This document shows positions 41,880-53,886 of a DNA stretch of 64,000 bases, in pieces. The stretch's first letter is position 1, and each line of letters begins with the position of its first letter. The notes under the pieces were generated by a model. The model saw only the letters and a program-made list of their open reading frames with translations, was not told where the DNA came from and made no database searches. This stretch comes from Siphonodentalium dalli (taxonomy: Eukaryota; Mollusca; Scaphopoda; Gadilida; Siphonodentaliidae). Position numbers and translations under genes: made by a program. The DNA lies in assembly GCA_032622095.1 (NCBI GenBank), contig CP136061.1, forward strand, positions 172,365,107-172,429,106, read 5' to 3'.

Positions 41880-42701
41880 TATATGTATGTGGCGGGGAGA
41901 CCTATATATGTATGTGGCGGGGATACCTATATATGTGTGTGGTGGGGATACCTATATATGTGTGTGGCGGGGATACCTATATATGTGTGTGGCGGGGATA
42001 CCTATATATGCTTGTGGTGGAGAGACCTATATATGTGTGTGTGGTGGGGATTCCTATATGTGTGTGGTGGTGATACCTATATATGTATGTGGTGGGGATA
42101 CCTATATATGTGTGTGGTTGGGATACCTATATATGTATGTGGTGGGGATACTTATAGATGTGTATGGTGGGGATACCTATATATGTGTATGGTGGGGATA
42201 CCTATATGTGTGTGTGGTGGGGATACCTATATATGTGTGTGTTGGGGATATCTATAGATGTGTGTGGTGGGGATACCTATAGATGTATGTGGTGGGGAGA
42301 CCTATATATCTGTGTGGTGGTGATACCTATATATGTATGTGGCGGGGATACCTATAAATGTGTGTGGTGGGGATACCTATATATGTATGTGGTGGGGATA
42401 CCTATATATGTATGTGGTGGGGATACCTATATATGTATGTGGTGGGGATACCTATAGATGTATGTGGTGGGGATACCTATATATGTATGTGGTGGGGATA
42501 CCTATATATGTATGTGGTGGTGATACCTATATATGTATGTGGTGGGGAGACCTATAGATGTATGTGGCGGGGATACCTATATATGTATGTGGTGGGGAGA
42601 CCTATAGATGTATGTGGCGGGGAGACCTATATATGTGTGTGGTGATGATACCTATATATGTGTGTGGTGGGGAGACCTATAGATGTATGTGGCAGGGATA
42701 C

Positions 42702-42899
42702 CTATATATGTATGTGGTGAGTAGACCAATATATGTGTGTGGTGGGGATACCTATAGATGTGTGGTGGGGATACCTATATATGTATGTGGCGGGAGACCT
42801 ATATGTGTATGTTGCGGGGATACCTATATATGTGTGTGGTGGGGAGACCAATATATGTGTGTGGTGGGGATACCTATAGATGTGTGGTGGGGATACCAA
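42702..42899 (+). repeat. E module, copy 13
   Basis: The 2,966-bp partner of copy 11, with both diagnostic changes. Confidence 0.8.
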
Positions 42900-44647
42900 T
42901 ATATGTATGTGGCGGGGAGACCTATATATGTATGTGGCGGGGATACCTATATATGTGTGTGGTGGGGATACCTATATATGTGTGTGGCGGGGATACCTAT
43001 ATATGTGTGTGGCGGGGGATACCTATATATGCTTGTGGTGGAGAGACCTATATATGTGTGTGTGGTGGGGATTCCTATATGTGTGTGGTGGTGATACCTA
43101 TATATGTATGTGGTGGGGATACCTATATATATGTGTGGTTGGGATACCTATATATGTATGTGGTGGGGATACTTATAGATGTGTATGGTGGGGATACCTA
43201 TATATGTGTGTGGTGGGGATACCTATATATGTGTGTGTTAGGGATATCTATAGATGTGTGTGGTGGGGATACCTATAGATGTATGTGGTGGGGAGACCTA
43301 TATATGTGTGTGGTGGTGATACCTATATATGTATGTGGCGGGGATACCTATAAATGTGTGTGGTGGGGATACCTATATATGTATGTGGTGGGGATACCTA
43401 TAGATGTGTGTGGTGGGGATACCTATATATGCATGTGGTGGGGAGACCTATATATGTGTGTGGTGGTGATACCTATATATGTATGTGGCCGGGATACCTA
43501 TAAATGTGTGTGGAGGGGATACCTATATATGTAAGTGGTGGGGATACCTATAGATGTGTGTGGTGGGGATACCTATAGATGTGTATATTGGGGATATCTA
43601 TATATTTATGTGGTGGGGATAACTGTATATGTATGTGGTGGGGATACCTATATATGTATGTGGTGGAGATACCTATATATGTGTGTGGTGAGGATACCTA
43701 TATATGTATGTGGTGGGGATACCTATAGATGTATGTGGTGGGGATACCTATATATGTGTGTGGCGGGGATACATATATATGTGTGTGGTAGGGATACCTA
43801 TATATGTATGTGGTGGGGATACCTATATATGTATGTGGTGGTGATACCTATATATGTATGTGGTGGGGAGACCTATGGATGTATGTGGCGGATAGACCTT
43901 TATATGTATGTGGTGGGGATACCTATATATGTGTGTGGTGGGGATACCTATATATGTATATGGTGGGGATACCTACATATTCATGTGGTGGGAATACCTA
44001 TAGATGTGTGTGGTGGGGTTATATATAGATGTGTGTGGTGGGGATACCTATATATGTGTGGGGTGGGGATACCTATATATGTATGTGGTGTGGATACCTA
44101 TATATGTGTGTGGTGGGGATACCTATAGATGTATGTGGTGGGGATACCTATATATGTGTGTGGTGGGGATACATATATATGTATGTGGTGGGGATACCTA
44201 TATATGTATGTGGTAGGGATACCTATATATGTGTGTGGTGGGGATACCTATATATGTATGTGGTGGGGATACCTATATATGTGTGTGGTGGTGATACCTA
44301 TATATGTATGTGGTGGGGATACCTATATATGTATTTGGCGGGGATACCTATATATGTGTGTGGTGGTGATACCTATATATGTGTGTCGTGGGGATACCTA
44401 TATATGTATGTGGTGGGGATACCTATAGATGTATGTGGTGGGGATACCTATATATGTATGTGGTGGTGATACCTATATATGTATGTGGTGGGGATACCTA
44501 TATATGTATGTGGTGGTGATACCTATATATGTATGTGGTGGGGAGACCTATAGATGTATGTGGCGGGGAGACCTATATATGTGTGTGGTGATGATACCTA
44601 TATATGTGTGTGGTGGGGAGACCTATAGATGTATGTGGCAGGGATAC

Positions 44648-44845
44648 CTATATATGTATGTGGTGAGGAGACCAATATATGTGTGTGGTGGGGATACCTA
44701 TAGATGTGTGGTGGGGATACCTATATATGTATGTGGCGGGAGACCTATATATGTATGTTGCGGGGATACCTATATATGTGTGTGGTGGGGAGACCAATAT
44801 ATGTGTGTGGTGGGGATACCTATAGATGTGTGGTGGGGATACCAA
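44648..44845 (+). repeat. E module, copy 14
   Basis: The 2,966-bp partner of copy 12. Degenerate E blocks also lie near 46,754 and 48,430; none with CCAATA occurs in the right domain. Confidence 0.8.
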
Positions 44846-45372
44846 TATATGTATGTGGCGGGGAGACCTATATATGTATGTGGCGGGGATACATATATAT
44901 GTGTGTGGTGGGGATACCTATATATGTGTGTGGCGGGGATACCTATATATGTGTGTGGCGGGGATACCTATATATGCTTGTGGTGGAGAGACCTATATAT
45001 GTGTGTGTGGTGGGGATTCCTATATGTGTGTGGTGGTGATACCTATATATGTATGTGGTGGGGATACCTATATATGTGTGTGGTTGGGATACCTATATAT
45101 GTATGTGGTGGGGATACTTATAGATGTGTATGGTGGGGATACCTATATATGTGTATGGTGGGGATACCTATATGTGTGTGTGGTGGGGATACCAATATAT
45201 GTGTGTGTTGGGGATATCTATAGATGTGTGTGGTGGGGATACCTATAGATGTATGTGGTGGGGAGACCTATATATCTGTGTGGTGGTGATACCTATATAT
45301 GTATGTGGCGGGGATACCTATAAATGTGTGTGGTGGGGATACCTATATATGTATGTGGTGGGGATACCTATA

Positions 45373-48300
45373 GATGTGTGTGGTGGGGATACCTATATAT
45401 GCATGTGGTGGGGAGACCTATATATGTGTGTGGTGGTGATACCTATATATGTATGTGGCCGGGATACCTATAAATGTGTGTGGTGGGGATACCTATATAT
45501 GTAAGTGGTGGGGATACCTATAGATGTGTGTGGTGGGGATACCTATAGATGTGTATATTGGGGATATCTATATATTTATGTGGTGGGGATACCTATATAT
45601 GTATGTGGTGGGGATACCTATATATGTATGTGGTGGAGATACCTATATATGTGTGTGGTGAGGATACCTATATATGTATGTGGTGGGGATACCTATAGAT
45701 GTATGTGGTGGGGATACCTATATATGTGTGTGGCGGGGATACATATATATGTGTGTGGTAGGGATACCTATATATGTATGTGGTGGGGATTCCTATATAT
45801 GTATGTGGTGGTGATACCTATATATGTATGTGGTGGGCAGACCTATGGATGTATGTGGCGGATAGACCTTTATATGTATGTGGTGGGGATACCTATATAT
45901 GTGTGTGGTGGGGATACCTATATATGAATATGGTGGGGATACCTACATATTCATGTGGTGGGAATACCTATAGATGTGTGTGGTGGGGTTACATATAGAT
46001 GTGTGTGGTGGGGATACCTATATATGTGTGTGGTGGGGATACCTATATATGTATGTGGTGTGGATACCTATATATGTGTGTGGTGGGGATACCTATAGAT
46101 GTATGTGGTGGGGATACCTATATATGTGTGTGGTGGGGATACATATATATGTATGTGGTGGGGATACCTATATATGTATGTGGTAGGGATACCTATATAT
46201 GTGTGTGGTGGGGATACCTATATATGTATGTGGTGGGGATACCTATATATGTGTGTGGTGGTGATACCTATATATGTATGTGGTGGGGATACCTATATAT
46301 GTATTTGGCGGGGATACCTATATATGTGTGTGGTGGTGATACCTATATATGTGTGTCGTGGGGATACCTATATATGTGTGTGGCGGGAGACCTATAGATG
46401 TATGTGGTGGGGATACCTATAGATGTATGTGGCGGTGATACCAATAGATATATGTGGTGGGGATACCTATATATGTATGTGGTGGGGATACCTATATATG
46501 TATGTGGTGGGGATACCTATATATGTATGTGGTGGGGATACCTATAGATGTATGTGGTGGGGATACCTATATATGTATGTGGTGGGTATACCTATATATG
46601 TATGTGGTGGTGATACCTATATATGTATGTGGTGGGGAGACCTATAGATGTATGTGGCGGGGAGACCTATATATATGTGTGGTGATGATACCTATATATG
46701 TGTTTGGTGGGGAGACCTATAGATGTATGTGGCAGGGATACCTATATATGTGTGTGGTGAGGAGACCAATATATGTGTGTGGTGGGGATACCTATAGATG
46801 TGTGGTGGGGATACCTATATATGTATGTGGCGGGAGACCTATATATGTATGTTGCGGGGATACCTATATATGTGTGTGGTGGGGAGACCAATATATGTGT
46901 GTGGTGGGGATACCTATATATGTATGTGGCGGGGATACCTATATATGTGTGTGGTGGGGATACCTATATATGTGTGTGGCGGGGATACCTATATATGTGT
47001 GTGGCGGGGATACCTATATATGCTTGTGGTGGAGAGACCTATATATGTGTGTGTGGTGGGGATTCCTATATGTGTGTGGTGGTGATACATATATATGTAT
47101 GTGGTGGGGATACCTATATATGTGTGTGGTTGGGATACCTATATATGTATGTGGTGGGGATACTTATAGATGTGTATGGTGGGGATACCTATATATGCGT
47201 GTGTGGGGATACCTATATATGTGTGAGTTGGGGATATCTATATATGTGTGTGGTGGGGATACCTATAGATGTATGTGGTGGGGAGACCTATATATGTGTG
47301 TGGTGGTGATACCTATATATGTATGTGGCGGGAATACCTATAAATGTGTGTGGTGGGGATACCTATATATGTATGTGGTGGGGATACCTATAGATGTGTG
47401 TGGTGGGGATACCTATATATGTATGTATTGGGGATACCTATATATGTATGTGGTGGGGATACCTATATATGTACGTGGTGGGGATACCTATATATGTATG
47501 TGGTGGTGATACATATATATGTGTGTGGTGGGGATACCTATAGATGTGTGTGGTGGGGATACCTATAGATGTATGTGGTGGGGAGACCTATATATGTATG
47601 TGGTGGGGATACCTATATATGTGTGTGGCGAGGATACCTAAATATATGTGTGTTGTGGGGATACCTATATATGTGTGTGGTGGGGATATCTATATATGTA
47701 TGTGGTGGTGATACCTATATATGTATGTGGTGGGGATACCTATAGATGTGTGTGGTGGGGATACCTATATATGTATGTGGCGGTGATACCTATATATGTG
47801 TGTGGCTGGGATACCTATATATGTATGTGGTGGTGATACCTATCTATGTATGTGGTGGGAATACCTATATATGTGTGTGGTGCGGATACCTATAGATGTA
47901 TGTGGTGGTGATACCTATATATGTGTGTGGTGGGGATACATATAGATGTATGTGGTGGGGATACCTATATATGTATGTGGTGGGGATACCTATATATGTA
48001 TGTGGTGGTGATACATATATGTGTGTGGTGAGGATACCTATATATGTATGTGGTAGGGATACCTATATATGTATGTGGTGGGGATACATATATATGTATG
48101 TGGCGGGAGACCTATATATGTATGTTGCGGGGATACCTATATATGTGTGTGGTAGGGATACCTATATATGTATGTGGTGGGGATACCTATATACGTATGT
48201 GGCGGGAGACCTATATATGTATGTTGCGGGGATACCTATATATGTATGTGGCGGGGATACCTATATATGTGTGTGGTGGGGATACCTATATATGTGTGTG

Positions 48301-49805
48301 GCGGGGATACCTATATATGTGTGTGGTGGGGATACCTATAGATGTATGTGGCGGGGATACCTATATATGTGTGTGGTAGGGATACCTATATATGTATGTG
48401 GTTGGGATACCTATATATGTATGTGGCGGGAGACCTATATATGTATGTTGCGGGGATACCTATATATGTGTGTGGTGGGGAGACCAATATATGTGTGTGG
48501 TGGGGATACCTATAGATGTGTGGTGGGGATACCAATATATGTATGTGGCGGGGAGACCTATATATGTATGTGGCGGGGATACCTATATATGTGTGTGGTG
48601 GGGATACCTATATATGTGTGTGGCGGGGATACCTATATATGTGTGTGGCGGGGATACCTATATATGCTTGTGGTGGAGAGACCTATATATGTGTGTGTGG
48701 TGGGGATTCCTATATGTGTGTGGTGGTGATACCTATATATGTATGTGGTGGGGATACCTATATATGTGTGTGGTTGGGATACCTATATATGTATGTGGTG
48801 GGGATACTTATAGATGTGTATGGTGGGGCTACCTATATATGTGTGTGGTGGGGATACCTATATATGTGTGTGTTGGGGATATCTATAGATGTGTGTGGTG
48901 GGGATACCTATAGATGTATGTGGTGGGGAGACCTATATATGTGTGTGGTGGTGATACCTATATATGTATGTGGCGGGGATACCTATAAATGTGTGTGGTG
49001 GGGATACCTATATATGTATGTGGTGGGGATACCTATAGATGTGTGTGGTGGGGATACCTATATATGCATGCGGTGGGGAGACCTATATATGTGTGTGGTG
49101 GTGATACCTATATATGTATGTGGCCGGGATCCCTATAAATGTGTGTGGTGGGGATACCTATATATGTAAGTGGTGGGGATACCTATAGATGTGTGTGGTG
49201 GGGATACCTATAGATGTGTATATTGGGGATATCTATATATTTATGTGGTGGGGATACCTATATATGTATGTGGTGGGGATACCTATATATGTATGTGGTG
49301 GAGATACCTATATATGTGTGTGGTGAGGATACCTATATATGTATGTGGTGGGGATACCTATAGATGTATGTGGTGGGGATACCTATATATGTGTGTGGCG
49401 GGGATACATATATATGTGTGTGGTAGGGATACCTATATATGTATGTGGTGGGGATACCTATATATGTATGTGGTGGTGATACCTATATATGTATTTGGTG
49501 GGGAGACCTATGGATGTATGTGGCGGGTAGACCTTTATATGTATGTGGTGGGGATACCTATATATGTGTGTGGTGGGGATACCTATATATGTATATGGTG
49601 GGGATACCTACATATTCATGTGGTGGGAATACCTATAGATGTGTGTGGTGGGGTTACATATAGATGTGTGTGGTGGGGATACCTATATATGTGTGTGGTG
49701 GGGATACCTATATATGTATGTGGTGTGGATACCTATATATGTGTGTGGTGGGGATACCTATAGATGTATGTGGTGGGGATACCTATATATGTGTGTGGTG
49801 TGGAT
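45373..49805 (+). repeat. Array segment closing the middle domain
   Basis: The first kilobase (45.4-46.4 kb) matches 43.4-44.4 kb at offset 1,970, and 49.17-49.75 kb matches 45.5-46.1 kb at offset 3,665. A CCTAAATATATG landmark lies at 47637 without a GCGTCGAG partner. Around 48,050-48,450 GGCGGGAGACC units are locally multiplied (48101, 48201, 48426), with a private TATACGTATG at 48190. Confidence 0.65.
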
Positions 49806-49817
49806 ATATATGTATGT
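49797..49817 (+). repeat. 21-bp unit at the middle/right domain change
   Basis: The unit reads GGTGTGGATATATATGTATG and so on, 21 bp instead of 25. Compared with GGTGGGGATACATATATATG at the same place in other copies (for example about 46130), four bases are missing within the ACATATATAT run, plus one G-to-T change. The variant set differs on the two sides, so this unit sits at a rearrangement junction or very near one. Confidence 0.7.
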
Positions 49818-49819
49818 GG

Positions 49820-51305
49820 TGGTGATACCTATATATGTGTGTGGTGAGGATACCTATATATGTATGTGGTGGGGATACCTATAGATGTGTGTGGTGGGGA
49901 TACCTATATATGTATGTGGTGGATATACCTATATATGTATGTGGTGGGGATACCTATATATGTATGTGGTGGGGATACCTATAGATGTGTGTGGTGGGGA
50001 TACCTATATATGTATGTGGTGGGGATACCTATATGTGTGTGTGGCGGGGGATACCTATATATGAATGTGGTGACGAGACCTATATATGTGTGTGTTGGGG
50101 ATACCTATATATGTGTGTGGCGGGGATAACTATATATGTATGTGGTGGGGATACCTATATATGTGTGTGGTGGGGATACCTAAATATGTATATGGTGGGG
50201 ATACCTACATATATATGTGGTGGGCATACCTATAGATGTGTGTGGTGGGGATACCTATAGATGTGTGTGGTGGGGATACCTATAGATGTGTGTGGTGGGG
50301 ATACCTATATATGTATGTGGTAGGGATACCTATATATGTGTGTGGTGGGGATACATATAGATGTATGTGGTGGGGATACCTATATATGTGTGTGGTGGGG
50401 ATACATATATATGTATGTGGTGGGGATACACATATATGTATGTGGCGGGGATATCTATATATGTATGTGGTGGTGATACCTATATATCTGTGTGGTGGGG
50501 ATACCTATAGATGTATTTGGTGGGGATACCTATATATCTGTGTGGTGGGAATACCTATAGATGTATTTGGTGGGGATACCTATATATGTATGTGGTGGGG
50601 ATACCTATATATGTGTGTGGTGAGGATACCTATAGATGTATGTGGTGGGGATACCTATATATGTATGTGGTGGGGATACCTATATATGTGTGTGGTGGTG
50701 ATACCTATATATGTATGTGGCGGGGATACCTATATATGTATGTGGTGGGGATACCTATATATGTATGTGGCGTGGATACCTATATATGTATGTGATGGGG
50801 ATACCTATATATGTATGTGGTGGGGATACCTATATATGTATTTGGTGGGGATACCTATATATGTATGTGGTGGGGATACCTATATGTGTGTGGTGGGGAT
50901 ACCTATATGTATGTGGCGGGGATACCTATATGTATGTGGTGGGGATACCTATATGTGTGTGGTGGTGATACCTTTGTATGTATGTGGTGGGGATACCTAT
51001 ATATGTGTGTGTTGGAATACCTATATATGTATGTGGTGGGGATACCTATAGATGTGTGTGACGGGGATACCTATAGGTGTGTATGGTGGGGATACCTATA
51101 TATGTGTGTGGTGGGGATACCTATAGATGTGTGTGGTGGGGATACCTATAGATGTGTGTGGTGGGGATACCTATATAAATATGTGGTGGGGATACCTATA
51201 TATGTATGTGGTGGGGATACCTATATATGTATGTGGTGGGAATACCTATATATGTATGTGGTGGGGATACCTATATATGTATGTGGTGGGGATACCTATA
51301 TATGT
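49820..51305 (+). repeat. Start of the right domain
   Basis: Private units here include GATGAATGTGG (50062), GGTGACGAGACC (50070), ATCTGTGTGG (50485 and 50535), GTAGGGATACC and CCTTTGTATG (50971). The segment about 50,940-51,260 recurs at 57,492 and 60,617, containing CCTTTGTATG, GTTGGAATACC and CCTATAGGTGTG, so it is an older relative of the 3.1-kb unit. Confidence 0.65.
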
Positions 51306-53886
51306 ATGTGGTGGTGATACCTATAGATGTGTGCGGTGGGGATACCTATATGTGTGTGGTGGGGATACCTATATGTATGTGGCGGTGATACCTATATGTA
51401 TGTGATGGGGATACCTATATGTGTGTGGTGGTGATACCTATATATGTATGTGGTGGTGATATCTATATATGTGTGTGGTTGGGATACCTATATATGTGTG
51501 TGGTGGGGATACCTATAGATGTGTGTGGTTGGGATACCTATATATGTATGTGGTGGGATACCTATATGTGTGTGGTGGGGATACCTATAGATGTATGTGG
51601 TGGGGATACATATATGTGTGTGGTGGGGGATACATATAGATGTATGTGGTGGGGATACATATATATGTATGTGGTGGGGATATATATATATGTATGTGAT
51701 GGGGATACCTATATTTGTGTGTGGTGGGGATACCTATAGATGTATGTGGTGGGGATACCTATATATGTATGTGGTGGGAAAACCTATATATGTGTGTGGT
51801 GGTGATACATATATATGTATGTGGCGGGGATACCTATATATGTATGTGGCGGGGATACCTATATATGTATGTGGTGGGGATACCTATATATGTATGTGGT
51901 GGGGATACCTATATATGTATGTGGTGGGGATACCTATATATGTATGTGGTGGGGATACCTATGTGTGTAGTGGGGATACATATAGATGTATGTGGTGGGG
52001 ATACCTATATGTGTGTGGTGGGGATACATATAGATGAATGTGGTGGGGATACCTATATATGTGTGTGGTGGGGATACATATTGATGTATGTGGTGGGGAT
52101 ACCTATATATGTATGTGGTGGGGATACCTATATATCTATGTGGTGGGGATACATATATATGGGTGTGGTGGGGATACCTATATATGAATGTGGTGGGGAT
52201 ACCTATATATGTATGTGGTGGGGATACCTATATATGTATGTGGTGGTGATACCTATATATGTGTGTGGTGGGGATACCTATATATGTATGTGGCGGGGAT
52301 ACCTATATATGTGTGTGGTGGTGATACCTATATATGTGTGTGGTGGGGATACCTATATATGTGTGTGGTGGGGATACCTATATATGTGTGTGGCGGGGAT
52401 ACCTATATATGTATGTGGTGGGGATACTTATAGATGTCTGTGGTGGGGAGACATATAGATGTATGTGGCAGGGATACCTATATATGTTTGTGGTGAGGAG
52501 ACCTATATATGTGTGTGGTGGTGATACCTATAGATGTGTGGTGGGGATACCTATATATGTATGTGGCGGGGAGACCTATATATGTATGTGGCAGGGATAC
52601 CTATATATGTGTGTGATGGGGAGAACTATATATGTATGTGGCGGGGATACCTATATATGTGTGTGGTGGGGATACCTATATATGTGTGTGGCGGGGATAC
52701 CTATATATGTATGTGGTGGGGTGACCTATATATGTGTGTGGTGGGGATAGCTATATATGTGTGTGGCGGGGATACCTATATATGTATGTGGTGGGGATAC
52801 CTATATATGTGTGTGGTGGGGATACCTTATATGTATGTGGTGGGGATACCTATATATGTGTGTGCTGGGGATACCTTATATGTATATGGTGGGAATACCT
52901 ACATATTTATGTGGTGGGAATACCTATAGATGTGTGTGGAGGGGATACCTATAGATGTGTGTGGTGGGGATACCTATAGATGTGTGTGGTGGGGATACCT
53001 ATATATGTATGTGGTGGGGATACCTATATATGTGTGTGGTGGGGATACCTATAGATGTATGTGGTGGGGATACCTATATATGTGTGTGGTGGGGATACAT
53101 ATAGATGTCTGTGGTGGGGATACATATATATGTATGTGGTGGGGATATCTATATATGTATGTGGTGGGGATACCTACCTATGTGTGTGGTGGGGATACCT
53201 ATAGATGTATGTGGTGGGGATACCTATATATGTATGTGGTGGGGATACCTATATATGTTTTTGGTGGTGATACTTATATATGTATGTGGCGGGGATACCT
53301 ATATATGTATGTGGTGGGGATACCTATATATGTATGTGGTGGGGATACCTATATATGTATGTGGTGGCGATACCTATATATGTATGTGTTGGGGATACCT
53401 ATATATGTATGTGGTGGGGATACCTATATATGTATGTGGTGGGGATACCTATATATGTATGTGTTGGGTATACCTATATATGTATGTGGTGGTGATACCT
53501 ATAGATGTGTGTGGTGGGGATACCTATATGTGTGTGGTGGGGATACCTATATGTATGTGGCGGGAATACCTATATGTATGTGGTGGGGATACCTATATGT
53601 ATGTGGCGGGGATACCTATATGTATGTGGTGGTGATACCTATAGATGTGTGTGGTGGGGATACCTATATGTGTGTGGTGGGGATACCTATATGTATGTGG
53701 CGGGAATACCTATATGTATGTGGTGGGGATATCTATATGTATGTGGCGGGGATACCTATATGTATGTGGTGGGGATACCTATATGTATGTGGTGGGAATA
53801 CCTATATATGTATGTGGTGGGGATACCTATATATGTGTGTGGTTGGAATACCTATGTATGTGTGTGGCGGGGATACCTATATATGT
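51306..53886 (+). repeat. 2,580-bp tandem duplication, copy 1
   Basis: Units such as GTGCGGTGG (51331/53912), GTGTGTAGTGGGG (51962/54542) and GAGAACTATATATG (52621/55201) recur at offset 2,580-2,581. The offset drops by one at an extra G near 51,627 in this copy. It drops to 2,531 after about 52,830, where copy 1 holds 49 bp (one 24-bp and one 25-bp unit) that copy 2 lacks. Confidence 0.85.
53520..53800 (+). repeat. Cluster of 23-bp units
   Basis: Most units here read CCTATATG instead of CCTATATATG, a loss of one TA step, giving a 23-bp period in place of 25. Similar clusters lie at about 50,880-50,965, 51,345-51,425, 56,050-56,180, 56,410-56,670, 59,690-59,800 and 62,745-62,855. Smaller ones lie near 905-975, 15,540-15,615 and 33,410-33,570. 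Confidence 0.75.

Larger units (their letters stand above)
39397..42406 (+). repeat. 2,966-bp tandem duplication, copy 1
   Basis: All unit variants recur at offset 2,966: GTGAGTAGACC (39751/42717), CCTATATGTGTATGTTG (39833/42799), a 26-bp GGCGGGGGATACC unit (40046/43012), GATAACTGTATATG (40653/43619) and GGATAGACCTTTAT (40923/43889). Only about three to five substitutions were noticed in 3 kb. The overlap with the end of the 2,466-bp copy shows that this duplication came later. Confidence 0.92.
42407..45372 (+). repeat. 2,966-bp tandem duplication, copy 2
   Basis: Adjacent second copy. Differences include GGTGGGGATACC near 44115 for GGTGGGAATACC near 41149, ACATATATATGTG near 44891 for ACCTATATATGTG, and ACCAATATATG near 45190 for ACCTATATATG. 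The right edge is where 45373 reads TAGATG and 42407 reads TATATG. The match to copy 1 also reaches back to about 42363, the junction microhomology. Confidence 0.92.
26700..49805 (+). repeat. Middle array domain (TAGACCTTTAT-marked higher-order repeats)
   Basis: GCGTCGAG is absent here. The recurring landmark is a unit reading TAGACCTTTAT, near 27325, 30587, 34221, 36313, 38779, 40925, 43891, 45861 and 49527, preceded by GCGGG in most copies and by GCGGA in the copies at 40.9, 43.9 and 45.9 kb. GTAAGTGG marker units lie at about 35955, 38421, 40565, 43531, 45510 and 49166. The domain is largely explained by three successive multi-kilobase tandem duplications. It ends at a 21-bp unit near 49,805, after which the variant set changes. 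Confidence 0.75.
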
